A DNA stretch of 64,000 bases from Psychrobacter sp. Pi2-52 (GCF_904846705.1 NZ_CAJHBS010000003.1:1-64000); one strand, 5' to 3'; positions 1 through 9,310 are shown, counted from the stretch's first letter. Translations and numbers: made by a program. Notes: generated from the letters alone by a model not told the origin.

Positions 1-833
1 AAATCAGCCGCTACGGCCTTTTTATCCGTCCACGGCACAAACTTCATTGAATAGCGCACCATGTGTACGATACACAGTTGAACCTGAGCATCGGGGTAGA
101 CCGTATTGATAGCATCAGGGAAACCCTTTAGGCCATCGACACAGGTAATGAGAATATCCTGTACTCCGCGGTTTTGAAGCTCGGTAAGCACGCCAAGCCA
201 GAACTTAGCGCCTTCGTTCTCTGATAGCCACATACCAAGCAGCTCTTTTTTACCGTTAAGAGCAACACCTAGGGCTAAGTAAATGGCTTTGTTGATGATC
301 TGCTTGTCTTGACGTACTTTGACGACGATGCAGTCTAGATAGACGATAGGATAAACACTGCTCAGCAGCCTGTTCTGCCATGCGGTGATGTCATCTATAA
401 TGTTGTCAGTAACTCTTGAAACTAAGCTGCTTGAGATATCTACATCATAGAGCTCTTTGATGCTCTCTACGATCTCAGTGGTGGTTTGACCCTTGGCGTA
501 AAGGAATATGATCTTGTCATCAAGACCTGAGATACGGGTTTGATGCTTACTAACGAGTACAGGCTCAAAGCTGCTATCACGGTCTCTTGGGGTGGAGATT
601 TCAAGATCGCCTGTATCACTGCGGACGGTCTTTTTAGTGTGTCCGTTGCGCTTGTTTGGTTTATCTGCTTTCTCATGCTTGGGGTAGCCGAGATGCTCTT
701 CCATCTCAGCCTCTAAGGCAGTATCAATAAAGGATTGCATGAGCTGCTTTTGGAAGTCTTTGATGTCATCAAAGCTTTTCATGCTACCAGCCATTTGCTC
801 GGCCAGTTTTTTAATGTCAGATTGAGTAGTCAT
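1..833 (-). mobile_element. IS256-family transposase, N-terminal part (cut by window edge)
   Basis: The frame is open from an ATG at 833 to the left edge of the window, about 277 codons. It encodes a DDE transposase of the IS256/MULE type. Visible family marks are the N-terminal EMEEHLGYPKHE block, the RNGHTKKTVRSDTGDLEI stretch, a first catalytic Asp in YLDCIVVKVR and a second in CVDGLKGFPDAI. The catalytic Glu and the C-terminus lie outside the window. An AT-rich leader at 834-895 should include the terminal inverted repeat, but only one end is present, so the exact boundary cannot be set. The reading frame is intact as far as it goes, so the element may be active. Confidence 0.92.
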
Positions 834-1191
834 TGCTTATTCTCCGGTTAGTAGATTATAAGCAGTTACACAGTTTTTAGGAAACTCCCCTCAATGAAGT
901 TGAAAAAGAGCTGTTAAAGCTTTAAAAATTTCTCATAATCTTTAGAAACACTTTGCTCCACTATAGAACATCTAGATATTTCAATATAACGATTAATTAT
1001 CTTAATATCACACCATCGTCTAAACTAGCACCCTCTTCTCTTCTCTTCTCTTCTGCCATCCTATTAGCTTCTAAAATATTTACTCACAAAGAATATAATC
1101 TTCTAACCAGGTTTTAATTTGCATAAAAAAAGCCAAGGTATACTCAGCTTTATAATATTTATCAATATGACATTATCAACCCATAGTTAAA
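834..1191. other. Spacer: IS end, CTCTT repeat and SulP downstream region
   Basis: No gene is visible. The left part (834 to about 895) belongs to the insertion sequence leader and terminal repeat. At 1033-1054 there are four perfect CTCTT units plus CT. The rest is A+T-rich and lies downstream of the SulP gene. Confidence 0.6.
1033..1054. repeat. Pentanucleotide tandem repeat (CTCTT)4
   Basis: Four perfect CTCTT copies followed by CT lie between the transposase leader and the end of the SulP gene. The unit is the same as the one in Neisseria opa leader peptides, but here it is in no recognisable reading frame. Four units is short for a phase-variable tract. Confidence 0.8.
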
Positions 1192-2691
1192 CTAATGCGC
1201 GCCTAAGCTTTGCTCAGCATCTGGCTTATCATGCACACCGAAATTGTCTATCATCGCTTGGCTCGCCTCATTCAAACCGATGAGCTCTACTTCAGTGCCT
1301 TCGCGGCGAAATTTAATAATCACTTTATCTATGGCGGCGACTGCTGTCACGTCCCAAAAATGCGCGCGCGACACGTCAATGACCACGTTAGAGACAGATT
1401 CTTTAATATCAAAGGAATCAATCATACGCTCTGCTGATGAGAAAAGTACTTGTCCGTCCACTCGATAATAACGCGTTTGCGATGCTTCATCCATGTGACT
1501 ATTCACACTCATATAGCGCTCAATTTTATTGGCAAAGAACAATGCTGACAGCAATACCCCAATCAATACGCCATAGGCCAAGTTATGCGTTGCGACCACC
1601 ACAGCAACGGTCGTAATCATGACAACATTGCTTTGCAGCGGCTTGGTTTTTAGCTCCTTAAACGAACCCCAGTTAAAAGTACCGATAGACACCATAATCA
1701 TCACAGCGACCAATGCGGCCATTGGAATAATCTTTAACCAATCGCTTAGGAATACAACCATCAGTAATAAAAATACGCCTGCTACCAAGGTAGAGAGACG
1801 CGTATAACCGCCTGATTTGACGTTGATGATAGACTGCCCAATCATCGCACAGCCTGCCATCCCGCCAAAAAAACTACTAACCACGTTGGCAATACCTTGG
1901 CCTTTGCACTCTTGCGTACGGTCGCCTTTGGTATCAGTCAAATCATCTACGATAGTCATGGTCATCATAGACTCAAGTAAGCCAACTATCGCCAGACTAA
2001 TAGAATACGGGAAAATAATAATCAACGTATCTAAGTTCAACGGGATATCAGGTATCAAAAACATCGGCAGAGTGTCAGGCAGCTGCCCCATATCATTGAT
2101 GGTTCGCGCCTCTGTACCTAATAAGATAGCTATAGCCGTAACTAGTACAATACTAACCAATGGCGATGGAATCACTTTACCAATCTTTGGAATATATGGA
2201 TAGCCATAGATAATGACTAGACCTAGGGCCACAAGACCGTATACGTGTACTAGGTTTGAACCTGCCTGCGGCATCAGCTCAGGAACCTGTGACATAAAAA
2301 TCAAAATAGCCAAGGCATTGATAAAGCCGAGCACTACGGATTGAGACACATACTTCATCAGATTCCCCAGCTTTAAGAAGCCAAAGATAATCTGTATAAC
2401 ACCTGTCAGCACACTGGCTGCTAACAAATACTGCAAGCCATAATCTTTGACCAGTGTCACCATTAGTAACGCCATCGCACCAGTCGCCGCCGAAATCATC
2501 GCTGGACGACCGCCAACAAACGAAATCACTACCGCGATACAAAACGAGGCATAAAGCCCTACTTGGGGATCGACACCGGCAATGATAGAAAACGCAATCG
2601 CTTCAGGGATAAGCGCCAAAGCGACGACCATGCCAGCCAAGACATCGCCTCTCACATTGGATAGCCAATGCTCTTTAATTGTATTTAACAT
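1192..2691 (-). CDS. SulP/SLC26-family anion transporter with STAS domain
   Basis: Inner-membrane anion transporter of 499 residues. The first ~390 residues are a run of hydrophobic segments typical of SulP. They begin with the family pattern near residues 14-45 ([20 protein letters not shown]), followed by GLYASF and a [13 protein letters not shown] block. The last ~95 residues form a cytoplasmic STAS domain ([17 protein letters not shown]). Family members carry sulfate, bicarbonate or organic anions with H+ or Na+. No carbonic anhydrase gene or cys gene is adjacent, so the substrate cannot be read from context. The ATG at 2691 has only a weak upstream GAG. The gene stands alone between an insertion sequence and a long spacer. 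Confidence 0.92.
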   Translation of the reverse strand: MLNTIKEHWLSNVRGDVLAGMVVALALIPEAIAFSIIAGVDPQVGLYASFCIAVVISFVGGRPAMISAATGAMALLMVTLVKDYGLQYLLAASVLTGVIQIIFGFLKLGNLMKYVSQSVVLGFINALAILIFMSQVPELMPQAGSNLVHVYGLVALGLVIIYGYPYIPKIGKVIPSPLVSIVLVTAIAILLGTEARTINDMGQLPDTLPMFLIPDIPLNLDTLIIIFPYSISLAIVGLLESMMTMTIVDDLTDTKGDRTQECKGQGIANVVSSFFGGMAGCAMIGQSIINVKSGGYTRLSTLVAGVFLLLMVVFLSDWLKIIPMAALVAVMIMVSIGTFNWGSFKELKTKPLQSNVVMITTVAVVVATHNLAYGVLIGVLLSALFFANKIERYMSVNSHMDEASQTRYYRVDGQVLFSSAERMIDSFDIKESVSNVVIDVSRAHFWDVTAVAAIDKVIIKFRREGTEVELIGLNEASQAMIDNFGVHDKPDAEQSLGAH

Positions 2692-3369
2692 ATTTAACTC
2701 AGTTTTGGAGAACTGCTTTAGTCTGTCAATAAACGAAGTATCTAATCACTATTTAGAAAACATCTAATTGGAAAGCATCTAAAAAGTAGTTAAAAATCAG
2801 CTCACATGAAAAGTCTGACGCATCTCTATCTAGGCACATCTCTATTTATACCCTTTGATATCCAGACACGTTGCCCATTGCCTATCAAATGATAAATATA
2901 AAAATGTGAACGAGCATAGTTAGCGAGTTATCGTCATAACTTACTCTTAGTGGGGTAATCTTTACGATCCATTAGATATATCGAATAGTGATACAAACGT
3001 TCAAGCAGTGCGTGCGCACAAGAAAAAGCGTTAGACGCTTTATGAGAGTAATTGCTATAGGAAGCAATCATTACTGAGGAGGGGTACAGCTAGGGTGGCG
3101 TATTCATCTTTGCGGTGACAGCTTTTATAGAGTTAAGAAATGATATTTCGCGTCATTTTAACATACATAAAGTAGATTAATAAAAACATCTCCCTTTTGG
3201 CGAGGATTCAACTCCTTTAGCTAACCCAATTACCGAGCTTAAGTAACCACCCTACGCTTCTGTTTGAATAAATTTATAGCCTTTTGGGCTTTACAGATTT
3301 CGTTTCTATATTAGAATCATACGTGACATTGAATAGTGTCTCCATATACCCCATCGCTAGGAAACTGAC
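2692..3369. other. Long spacer with several stem-loops, possible structured RNA
   Basis: No protein gene is visible in 678 bases. The middle part (about 2990-3300) is rich in pairing segments. AGGGTGG at 3092-3098 is complementary to CCACCCT at 3247-3253. ATTGCT at 3051-3056 pairs with AGCAAT at 3063-3068. AATGA and TCATT flank 3140-3160, and a short AGCC/GGCT hairpin lies near 3278-3291. It does not match any riboswitch consensus I know. It could be a leader of the bestrophin gene, a small RNA or decayed repeat DNA. Confidence 0.35.
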
Positions 3370-4329
3370 ATGATTGTCCGGCAAACACCCAATGCCCTTA
3401 AGATATTTTTCACTCTGCGTGGATCAATCATTCCAAAAATTTATCCGCAAATTTTGCTGATTACTATTCTTAGTACGCTCATCACGATTATTCAGCACTG
3501 GATGCCTGACTCGTTTCCTTATTATGGTATGGCAACGTTTACCTTGCTCGGGATTGCCTTATCGTTGTTTCTTGGGTTTCGAAACAATGCCAGTTATCAG
3601 CGTTGGTGGGAAGCGCGCGGACTGTGGGGTCAGCTGGTATATGACTCTCGTAGCTTAACGCGCCAAGTACTGTCTTTTATAGATGAGGACGATGCGACTG
3701 CCATAGATGATAGCGAGGATAACAATGCAACTGGACGCGATACTCAGCGAACGATGGTATATCTGACCATTGCGTTTGCCCATGCGGTGCGCCACCGATT
3801 GCGTGGTACGCCACCTTGGGCGGATATCGAGCCTTTTGTCGCATCGAGGCATCATGCCCGTATGCACCAAGCGAAAAACGTACCTGATTATATAATGCGC
3901 CTGATGGGTAAGCAGCTAAGCGACATTCGGCGTCAGGGACTGGTATCGGAGCAAGTCATACAAAACATGGACGAGCGCCTGACCTCTATGACAATTGTAC
4001 TGGCAGCGTGCGAGCGCATTCATAACACACCACTGCCCTTTGCTTACATGCTGCTGGTACATCGCACGACCTATTTATATTGCATTATGTTGCCCTTCGG
4101 TTTGGTGGCATCACTCGGTTGGGCAACCCCGTTGGTTTGTGCGGTGATTGCTTATACCTTTTTTGGTTTGGATGCGCTTAGTGAAGAGTTAGAAGAGCCT
4201 TTTGGTTTGGCCGCTAACCAGTTACCTTTGACTGCCTTGTCACGCACTATCGAGATTAACCTGCGAGAAGCATTGGGAGAGACGGATATTCCACCTGATA
4301 TCACTCCTATCAATGGTTATTTGCAATAG
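3370..4329 (+). CDS. Bestrophin-like channel protein (UPF0187 family)
   Basis: Membrane protein of 319 residues in the bacterial bestrophin family, which form pentameric ion channels in the inner membrane. The family motif is clear: GFRNNASYQRWWEARGLWG near residues 77-95, after two hydrophobic segments (about 27-45 and 52-72). Another hydrophobic pair follows around 235-275. The C-terminal part, with LSEELEEPFG near residue 276, is also characteristic. The ATG is preceded by AGGAA at about 7 bases. Ion selectivity in bacterial homologues varies (the best studied one conducts Na+), so the ion here is unknown. It stands alone, in front of another gene-poor spacer. Confidence 0.88.
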   Translation: MIVRQTPNALKIFFTLRGSIIPKIYPQILLITILSTLITIIQHWMPDSFPYYGMATFTLLGIALSLFLGFRNNASYQRWWEARGLWGQLVYDSRSLTRQVLSFIDEDDATAIDDSEDNNATGRDTQRTMVYLTIAFAHAVRHRLRGTPPWADIEPFVASRHHARMHQAKNVPDYIMRLMGKQLSDIRRQGLVSEQVIQNMDERLTSMTIVLAACERIHNTPLPFAYMLLVHRTTYLYCIMLPFGLVASLGWATPLVCAVIAYTFFGLDALSEELEEPFGLAANQLPLTALSRTIEINLREALGETDIPPDITPINGYLQ

Positions 4330-4768
4330 CTTTTATAATAGTTTTAATAAAAGCCATTTAGCTTACTACTTCAAGATGAAACGGACTAAATACAGACTTC
4401 ACTTGAATAATCACCTATAGACCACTATAAACAGTGCATATATTCTCTGCCTAATATAGCCATTCCACTATAAAAGTATGACAGCGTTAACCTCGCTTGA
4501 AGTATCACAGTTACATCTACACTCGGTTGCCTTGTACTACTTTTAAATTGAATCGACTATAGCTTGACTGATTTAAGTGCCACTTACGACCATACTGAGC
4601 CTGTCTCAGATTTTTGCGTTATGCTTTTGGCATGATTTGAGCAGATGTTTAACTAACTAAATGTCTATAGCAGCGATTTTCGAATTACTTAATGTTAGTT
4701 ACTTACTTATTTACTACTAATGACTGATTAACTTTTTCCTATTTATCTATATAAGCGAGGCTCATATC
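4330..4768. other. Spacer with a dispersed-repeat-like segment
   Basis: No gene is visible in 439 bases. The segment around 4518-4561, ending in GAATCGACTATAG, resembles 41224-41272, which ends in GAACCGACTATAT. Both also share a TTGCCTT core. The region should contain the promoter of the DUF493 gene. Confidence 0.4.
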
Positions 4769-5161
4769 ATGAGTGATGATTCAAAAGACAACAACGACAA
4801 CAGCCCAAATAACCCAACCAGCAATCAGCCATCAGTTAAAGTCACTGACCTGACGCCAAATAAAGGCGCATTGGTAGGCAAAAAGACTGATATTCAAAAC
4901 CCAGAGCTTTGGGAGTTCCCGATGAACTACCCACTGAGCATCATCGGTCATGAAGGCGAGCGTGAGAGTTTGCTTAATGAAGTGAAGCTAATTTTGGGTA
5001 GCCAATTCCCTGATTTTGATTTGGCATCTATCGAAGTTAAGCCGTCTAAAACGGGTCGTTTTCACTCAGCACGGGTCAATTTGTACCTCACCGCTGCTGA
5101 GCAAGTGAATGCGCTTTATGCCTCACTTGATAATGCAAAAACGGTTCGTATTGTTTTATAA
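4769..5161 (+). CDS. DUF493 (YbeD-like) family protein
   Basis: Small cytosolic protein of 130 residues. The first ~45 residues are a hydrophilic Asn/Ser/Asp-rich tail that is absent from E. coli YbeD (87 residues). The rest matches the DUF493 fold, an ACT-like ferredoxin-like domain: ELWEFPMNYPLSIIG, then a helix, then SKTGRFHSARVNLYL and a C-terminal VRIVL. In E. coli ybeD lies next to lipB and is thought to be a small regulatory protein. Here lipB is 45 kb away at 50118, so the link is lost. An AGCGAGG sequence lies about ten bases before the ATG. The molecular role is unknown. Confidence 0.85.
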   Translation: MSDDSKDNNDNSPNNPTSNQPSVKVTDLTPNKGALVGKKTDIQNPELWEFPMNYPLSIIGHEGERESLLNEVKLILGSQFPDFDLASIEVKPSKTGRFHSARVNLYLTAAEQVNALYASLDNAKTVRIVL

Positions 5162-5660
5162 GTCGCATAAAAAACTTTCACGCCTTTTTAGTCCAAATCG
5201 TCACTCGCTAGTAATAAGTTATGGGTGGCGATTTTTTGTGGTTTGATGTACAATCTGCGCCCGCATTATTGCCGCCATGACTCCCATTATCAGTCGACAA
5301 TAACCGAGAGAATGAAAAGTAAATCTCACGATATTTTTACAAAAATTTTATTATTGACCGCATTTGCGTCTAACCCTTATCCCATCGTCCTTTGCCAAAA
5401 TTTGGACTGCCTACAACCTTGTAGCAACATAGTTTTATTCTAAAATCAATATAGTATTTTCAAAATTTTCCCGCTATATTGTGCCTACCGATTAACAAAC
5501 ACGCTATATGTAGTACTCAGTGATCTTTGCTATCACTATGGGTAGTGGCTGCTTGTTGCCAAAAAACTACTGCTACCATCGACTACAATCGCGTCATAAA
5601 GAATGTCTGCCGCCCACTCGGCGCGCAGCATCACAATAAGCAATCAAAATAGAGGCCAGC
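5162..5660. other. nrdA upstream region
   Basis: No credible gene lies here. A 72-codon frame at 5225-5443 has no family resemblance and no Shine-Dalgarno sequence. The main content is the nrdA control region with two NrdR-like boxes at 5501-5516 and 5533-5548. Confidence 0.6.
5501..5548. promoter_or_regulatory. Twin NrdR boxes upstream of nrdA
   Basis: Two 16-bp boxes resemble the NrdR consensus ACACTATATATAGTGT. Box 1 is 5501-5516 (ACGCTATATGTAGTAC, about 12 of 16 matches). Box 2 is 5533-5548 (TCACTATGGGTAGTGG, about 11 of 16, with a CACTA/TAGTG palindrome). Their centres are 32 bp apart, about three helical turns, which is the usual arrangement for NrdR sites. NrdR is a zinc-finger, ATP-cone repressor of ribonucleotide reductase genes. 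The boxes lie about 113-160 bp upstream of the nrdA ATG. The nrdR gene itself is not in the window. Confidence 0.75.
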
Positions 5661-7937
5661 ATGACACATATTGACAGAATCCAAGTAACCAAACGTGATG
5701 GACGTTTAGAGCCTATTGATTTAGACAAAATTCACAAGGTAATAGCGTGGGCAGCTCATGGCTTGGACAACGTGTCTGTGTCTCAAGTTGAGCTAAAGTC
5801 GCACATCCAGTTTTATGAAGGTATCAAGACTCGTGACATTCACGAAACCATCATCAAGTCTGCCGCCGACCTAATCTCTGAAACCACGCCTGACTATCAA
5901 TATCTGGCTGCGCGTTTGGCTATCTTCCATCTACGTAAGATTGCTTATAACAAATTCACCCCGCCGCACCTATATGACCATGTCAAAACTTTGACTGATG
6001 CTGGCAAATACGATCAGCATATCCTAGCTGACTATAGCCGTGCTGAATTTGATGAGTTAGAAGAGTACCTTGATCACTGGCGCGATATGAATCTTGCTTA
6101 TGCTGCTGTTGAGCAAATGGCTGGTAAATATCTGGTACAGGATCGCGTGAGCAAGACTGTCTATGAGAGCCCGCAGTTCTTATATATGCTGGTCGGTATG
6201 TGTCTGTTTAGCCAATACGACAAGTCAGATCGACTTGATTTCGTCAAACGCTTCTATGATGCGACCTCAGAATTCAAAATCTCACTACCGACGCCTATTA
6301 TGTCAGGTGTGCGTACGCCATCGCGCCAGTTCAGCTCGTGCGTATTGATCGAATGTGGTGATAGCCTAGACTCTATCAACGCGACCACCAGCGCCATCGT
6401 ACGCTATGTGTCACAGCGTGCTGGTATCGGCATCAACGCAGGTCGCATCCGTGCCCTTGGTAGCCCTATCCGTGGCGGTGAAGCACAGCATACTGGCTGT
6501 ATCCCATTCTACAAATTATTCCAGACTGCTGTTAAATGCTGCTCACAAGGTGGCGTCCGTGGCGGTGCTGCGACTCTTTTCTACCCACTATGGCATTTAG
6601 AAGTTGAGTCATTACTGGTACTGAAAAACAACCGCGGCGTCGAAGACAACCGTGTCCGTCATATGGATTACGGCGTACAGTTAAACAAAACGATGTACAC
6701 GCGCCTAATCAAAGGCCAAGATATCTCGCTATTCTCACCAGGTGACACGCCAGGCCTATATGATGCATTCTTTGAAGATCAAGACAAATTCGAAGAGTTA
6801 TATACCAAGTACGAAAATGATCCTAACGTACGTAGCCGTCAGATCCCAGCAGCTGATTTGTTCAGCCTAATGATGCAAGAGCGCGCGAGCACAGGTCGTA
6901 TCTACATCCAAAACGTCGATCATTGCAACACGCATAGCCCATTTGACGCGACGGTTGCCCCGATTCGCCAGTCAAACCTATGTATGGAAATCGCGCTACC
7001 GACCAAGCCACTGGACAACATCAATGACGAAGAAGGCGAAATCGCCCTTTGTACGCTATCAGCGGTCAACTTGGGTAAAGTCGAAAACGTTAGCGACATC
7101 GAAGAGCCAGCTGAGCTAATCGTGCGGGCGCTTGATGCCCTGCTCGACTATCAAGACTATCCAGTAAAAGCGGCTCAAAACGGCAGCATGCGTCGTCGTA
7201 CGCTCGGTGTGGGCGTAATCAACTATGCTTACTACTTAGCTAAGAATGGCGCACGCTACTCTGACGACAGCGCACTTGGTCTGACCCATCAGACGTTTGA
7301 AGCGTTGCAGTTCTATCTCTTGAAAGCGTCAAACAAATTGGCAAAAGAGCAAGGCGCGTGTCCTGCGTTCAATGAGACTACATACTCGCAAGGTATCTTG
7401 CCGATTGATACGTACAAAGCCGACTTGGATAAAATCTGCCAAGAGCCGCTACATCTAGACTGGGAAACGCTACGTGGCGAGATCACAGAGCACGGTCTAC
7501 GCAACTCTACCCTAACCGCCTTGATGCCGTCTGAGACCTCTAGTCAGATCGCCAACGCGACCAACGGTATCGAGCCACCACGTGGTCTGGTCTCTATCAA
7601 AGCGTCTAAAGATGGCATCTTAAAGCAAGTCGTGCCTGAGATTGATAAGCTAAAAGATCAGTACGAGCTACTATGGCAAATGCCAAACAATGACGGTTAC
7701 CTAAAGCTGGTCGCTATCATGCAAAAATTCGTCGATCAAAGTATCTCTGCCAACACCAACTACGATCCAGTTCGTTATGCTGGTGGCCGTGTACCGATGA
7801 AGATCTTGCTAAAAGACTTGCTAAACGCTTATAAAATGGGTGTGAAGACGTTGTACTACCATAACACTCGTGATGGTGCGAACGATGCCCAAGCGGATAT
7901 GGAAGATGATTGTGCTGGCGGTGCGTGTAAGATTTAA
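5661..7937 (+). CDS. nrdA: Ribonucleoside-diphosphate reductase class Ia, alpha subunit
   Basis: Large subunit (758 residues; E. coli 761) of the aerobic enzyme that turns ribonucleoside diphosphates into deoxyribonucleotides. Residues 5-95 form an ATP-cone for overall activity control. Active-site residues are visible: Cys227 and Cys464 as the redox pair, and Cys441 and Glu443 in NLCMEIALP (E. coli Cys225, Cys462, Cys439, Glu441). The C-terminus DDCAGGACKI carries the mobile cysteine pair that is re-reduced by thioredoxin or glutaredoxin. Twin NrdR boxes lie upstream. Unusually, nrdB is not directly downstream: about 2.2 kb with an unknown gene and repeats separates them. Confidence 0.98.
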   Translation: MTHIDRIQVTKRDGRLEPIDLDKIHKVIAWAAHGLDNVSVSQVELKSHIQFYEGIKTRDIHETIIKSAADLISETTPDYQYLAARLAIFHLRKIAYNKFTPPHLYDHVKTLTDAGKYDQHILADYSRAEFDELEEYLDHWRDMNLAYAAVEQMAGKYLVQDRVSKTVYESPQFLYMLVGMCLFSQYDKSDRLDFVKRFYDATSEFKISLPTPIMSGVRTPSRQFSSCVLIECGDSLDSINATTSAIVRYVSQRAGIGINAGRIRALGSPIRGGEAQHTGCIPFYKLFQTAVKCCSQGGVRGGAATLFYPLWHLEVESLLVLKNNRGVEDNRVRHMDYGVQLNKTMYTRLIKGQDISLFSPGDTPGLYDAFFEDQDKFEELYTKYENDPNVRSRQIPAADLFSLMMQERASTGRIYIQNVDHCNTHSPFDATVAPIRQSNLCMEIALPTKPLDNINDEEGEIALCTLSAVNLGKVENVSDIEEPAELIVRALDALLDYQDYPVKAAQNGSMRRRTLGVGVINYAYYLAKNGARYSDDSALGLTHQTFEALQFYLLKASNKLAKEQGACPAFNETTYSQGILPIDTYKADLDKICQEPLHLDWETLRGEITEHGLRNSTLTALMPSETSSQIANATNGIEPPRGLVSIKASKDGILKQVVPEIDKLKDQYELLWQMPNNDGYLKLVAIMQKFVDQSISANTNYDPVRYAGGRVPMKILLKDLLNAYKMGVKTLYYHNTRDGANDAQADMEDDCAGGACKI

Positions 7938-7941
7938 GAAC

Positions 7942-8000
7942 CGTTAAAAAATTGCACTGCAATTTTAGGTTCGCAAGAGAAATTCTTTAAATAGAATTTC
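7942..8000 (+). repeat. 59-bp double-hairpin repeat, copy 1
   Basis: This segment matches 53975-54033 at about 52 of 59 positions with no gaps. Each copy holds two adjacent stem-loops: AAAATTG/CAATTTT, then GAAATTCT/AGAATTTC. The arms of both hairpins are kept and most differences fall in loops or spacers. It lies 5 bases after the nrdA stop codon. A further small GC-rich hairpin (GCGGGT 8010-8015, ACCCGC 8032-8037) follows. Confidence 0.85.
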
Positions 8001-8081
8001 TGACGGGTTGCGGGTTTGGCTTTTAGGTTAGACCCGCTGTGCGTTGTTATCATATATTTATCTACTAATATCGAGATAACT

Positions 8082-9224
8082 ATGATCTTCCCTTATAAAA
8101 GTCCTCAATTTGAAAACCTAAAGCGAAGGTTTGAAAACCAAATACATAAGCATTCTGAATATTTAGATTTGAGTACAGAGACAAATGACCTAGTTAAAGC
8201 CGTACTCAATATATTAGACAGTAAGAACAAAAAAAACTTATCTATTTTAGATAGTATTGATCTTAAGTATCACAACTGGGAAAAAATAGGTGTTGCACTG
8301 AATGATAACGCCTTAGCGGAAGACAATAAATGCTTGTATGATTTCTCTAAACAAGAGAAACCTCGAGCTAGTTTAGTTAGAAAAGTTATAGAGTCTATAT
8401 ATATAGTATTGCTAGCAGACATATATGAGGCTTCATTAATAACTACTGTTGAAACACATAGATCTTTTTTTGAGCAGGCAGTAGTAAGCTTACAGTCTTA
8501 CTCTTATACATTGACATATGACAGTCTAAATAAACTTTGCTATTTGTGGTATATCATTCCACAAGAAGTATTCTCAAGACATTTAAATCGACGTCTTAAT
8601 AGTTCGGTCATCCAAACTATTAATAAGTTGCATGAACATCAAGACATCATTGAGGAAGAAAATAGAAAAAACATTCTACTGAAAAAGGATATTATAGAAA
8701 TACAAGAAACTCTGAACAACCAAAAAAGTGAATATAACTTTGTCGGCTTGTCCAATGGTTTTAGAACACTTAGAGAGCAGAAGAAAAAAGAATTGAACAG
8801 TCAAGGCTATATATATTATGGTCTGATGGCTGTAATAGTTTTACTTATAGTCTTAAAATCTGTCTGGTCGGCTTATTATTTAAGTTCCAATAGTTTTGAG
8901 AACCCAATATTTATCATAGTTACTATCTCGACTATCTTGTTTCTTTTCATACTTCTTTATTTCTTTAAAATATCATTGGTTAACGTTAGGTCTATCAAAT
9001 CACAAATATTACAAATAGACTTACGTCTCACTCTCTGTCAGTTTATACATAACTACGACTCTGACACTAAGGGGTTAAGAGAAGGTATGAAAGAAAGCTT
9101 CGAAAGGTTCGAGAGTGTCATTTTCGCTCCTATCGTAGCTACTGAAGACCAAATGCCATCGACATTTGACGGAATTGAACAATTGACTGGAATGATAGGT
9201 CTCTTTAATAAGAAGTCGGACTAA
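8082..9224 (+). CDS. Unknown A+T-rich protein with coiled coil and two membrane segments
   Basis: I do not recognise a family. The ATG at 8082 is preferred because GAG lies about seven bases upstream. An in-frame ATG at 8016 lies in the preceding hairpin repeat. The 380-residue product has a soluble, mostly helical N-terminal part (1-180), a charged coiled-coil-like stretch (about 183-218), two membrane helices (about 243-264 and 276-297) joined by a short loop, and an ~80-residue soluble C-terminal part ending in a short conserved-looking block (FERFESVIFAPIVATEDQ). The predicted topology has both ends in the cytoplasm. Its A+T content is visibly higher than nrdA and nrdB, and it is bracketed by repeats, which suggests acquisition by transfer. 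It does not look like a ribonucleotide reductase accessory. Confidence 0.8.
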   Translation: MIFPYKSPQFENLKRRFENQIHKHSEYLDLSTETNDLVKAVLNILDSKNKKNLSILDSIDLKYHNWEKIGVALNDNALAEDNKCLYDFSKQEKPRASLVRKVIESIYIVLLADIYEASLITTVETHRSFFEQAVVSLQSYSYTLTYDSLNKLCYLWYIIPQEVFSRHLNRRLNSSVIQTINKLHEHQDIIEEENRKNILLKKDIIEIQETLNNQKSEYNFVGLSNGFRTLREQKKKELNSQGYIYYGLMAVIVLLIVLKSVWSAYYLSSNSFENPIFIIVTISTILFLFILLYFFKISLVNVRSIKSQILQIDLRLTLCQFIHNYDSDTKGLREGMKESFERFESVIFAPIVATEDQMPSTFDGIEQLTGMIGLFNKKSD

Positions 9225-9238
9225 CGAGCGTAAGCTTA

Positions 9239-9295
9239 GTTGTAGGATGCGCCCAAACGAAAAAGCCGTTAAGAAAAAAGAAAGCCGCTCTAACA
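9239..9295 (+). repeat. Direct repeat, copy 1
   Basis: GTTGTAGGATGCGCCCAAAC followed by a GTTAAGAAAAAAGAAAG core and a CTCTAACA end. A second copy lies 158 bp downstream at 9397-9453, with only scattered differences. It starts 14 bases after the stop codon of the unknown A+T-rich gene. Confidence 0.85.
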
Positions 9296-9310
9296 AGGCT
9301 TTTTAGCACG

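Noticed and set aside
3180-3240. GAGGATTCAACTCC as part of a tRNA T-arm
   Set aside because: The surrounding sequence does not fold into an acceptor, D or anticodon arm.
5225-5443. 72-codon plus-strand frame before nrdA
   Set aside because: Ends before the NrdR boxes, no Shine-Dalgarno sequence, and its composition looks like random A+T-rich DNA with many Cys and His.
8016-8081. Earlier start for the unknown gene after nrdA
   Set aside because: The ATG at 8016 lies in a GC-rich hairpin with no Shine-Dalgarno sequence; the ATG at 8082 has one.
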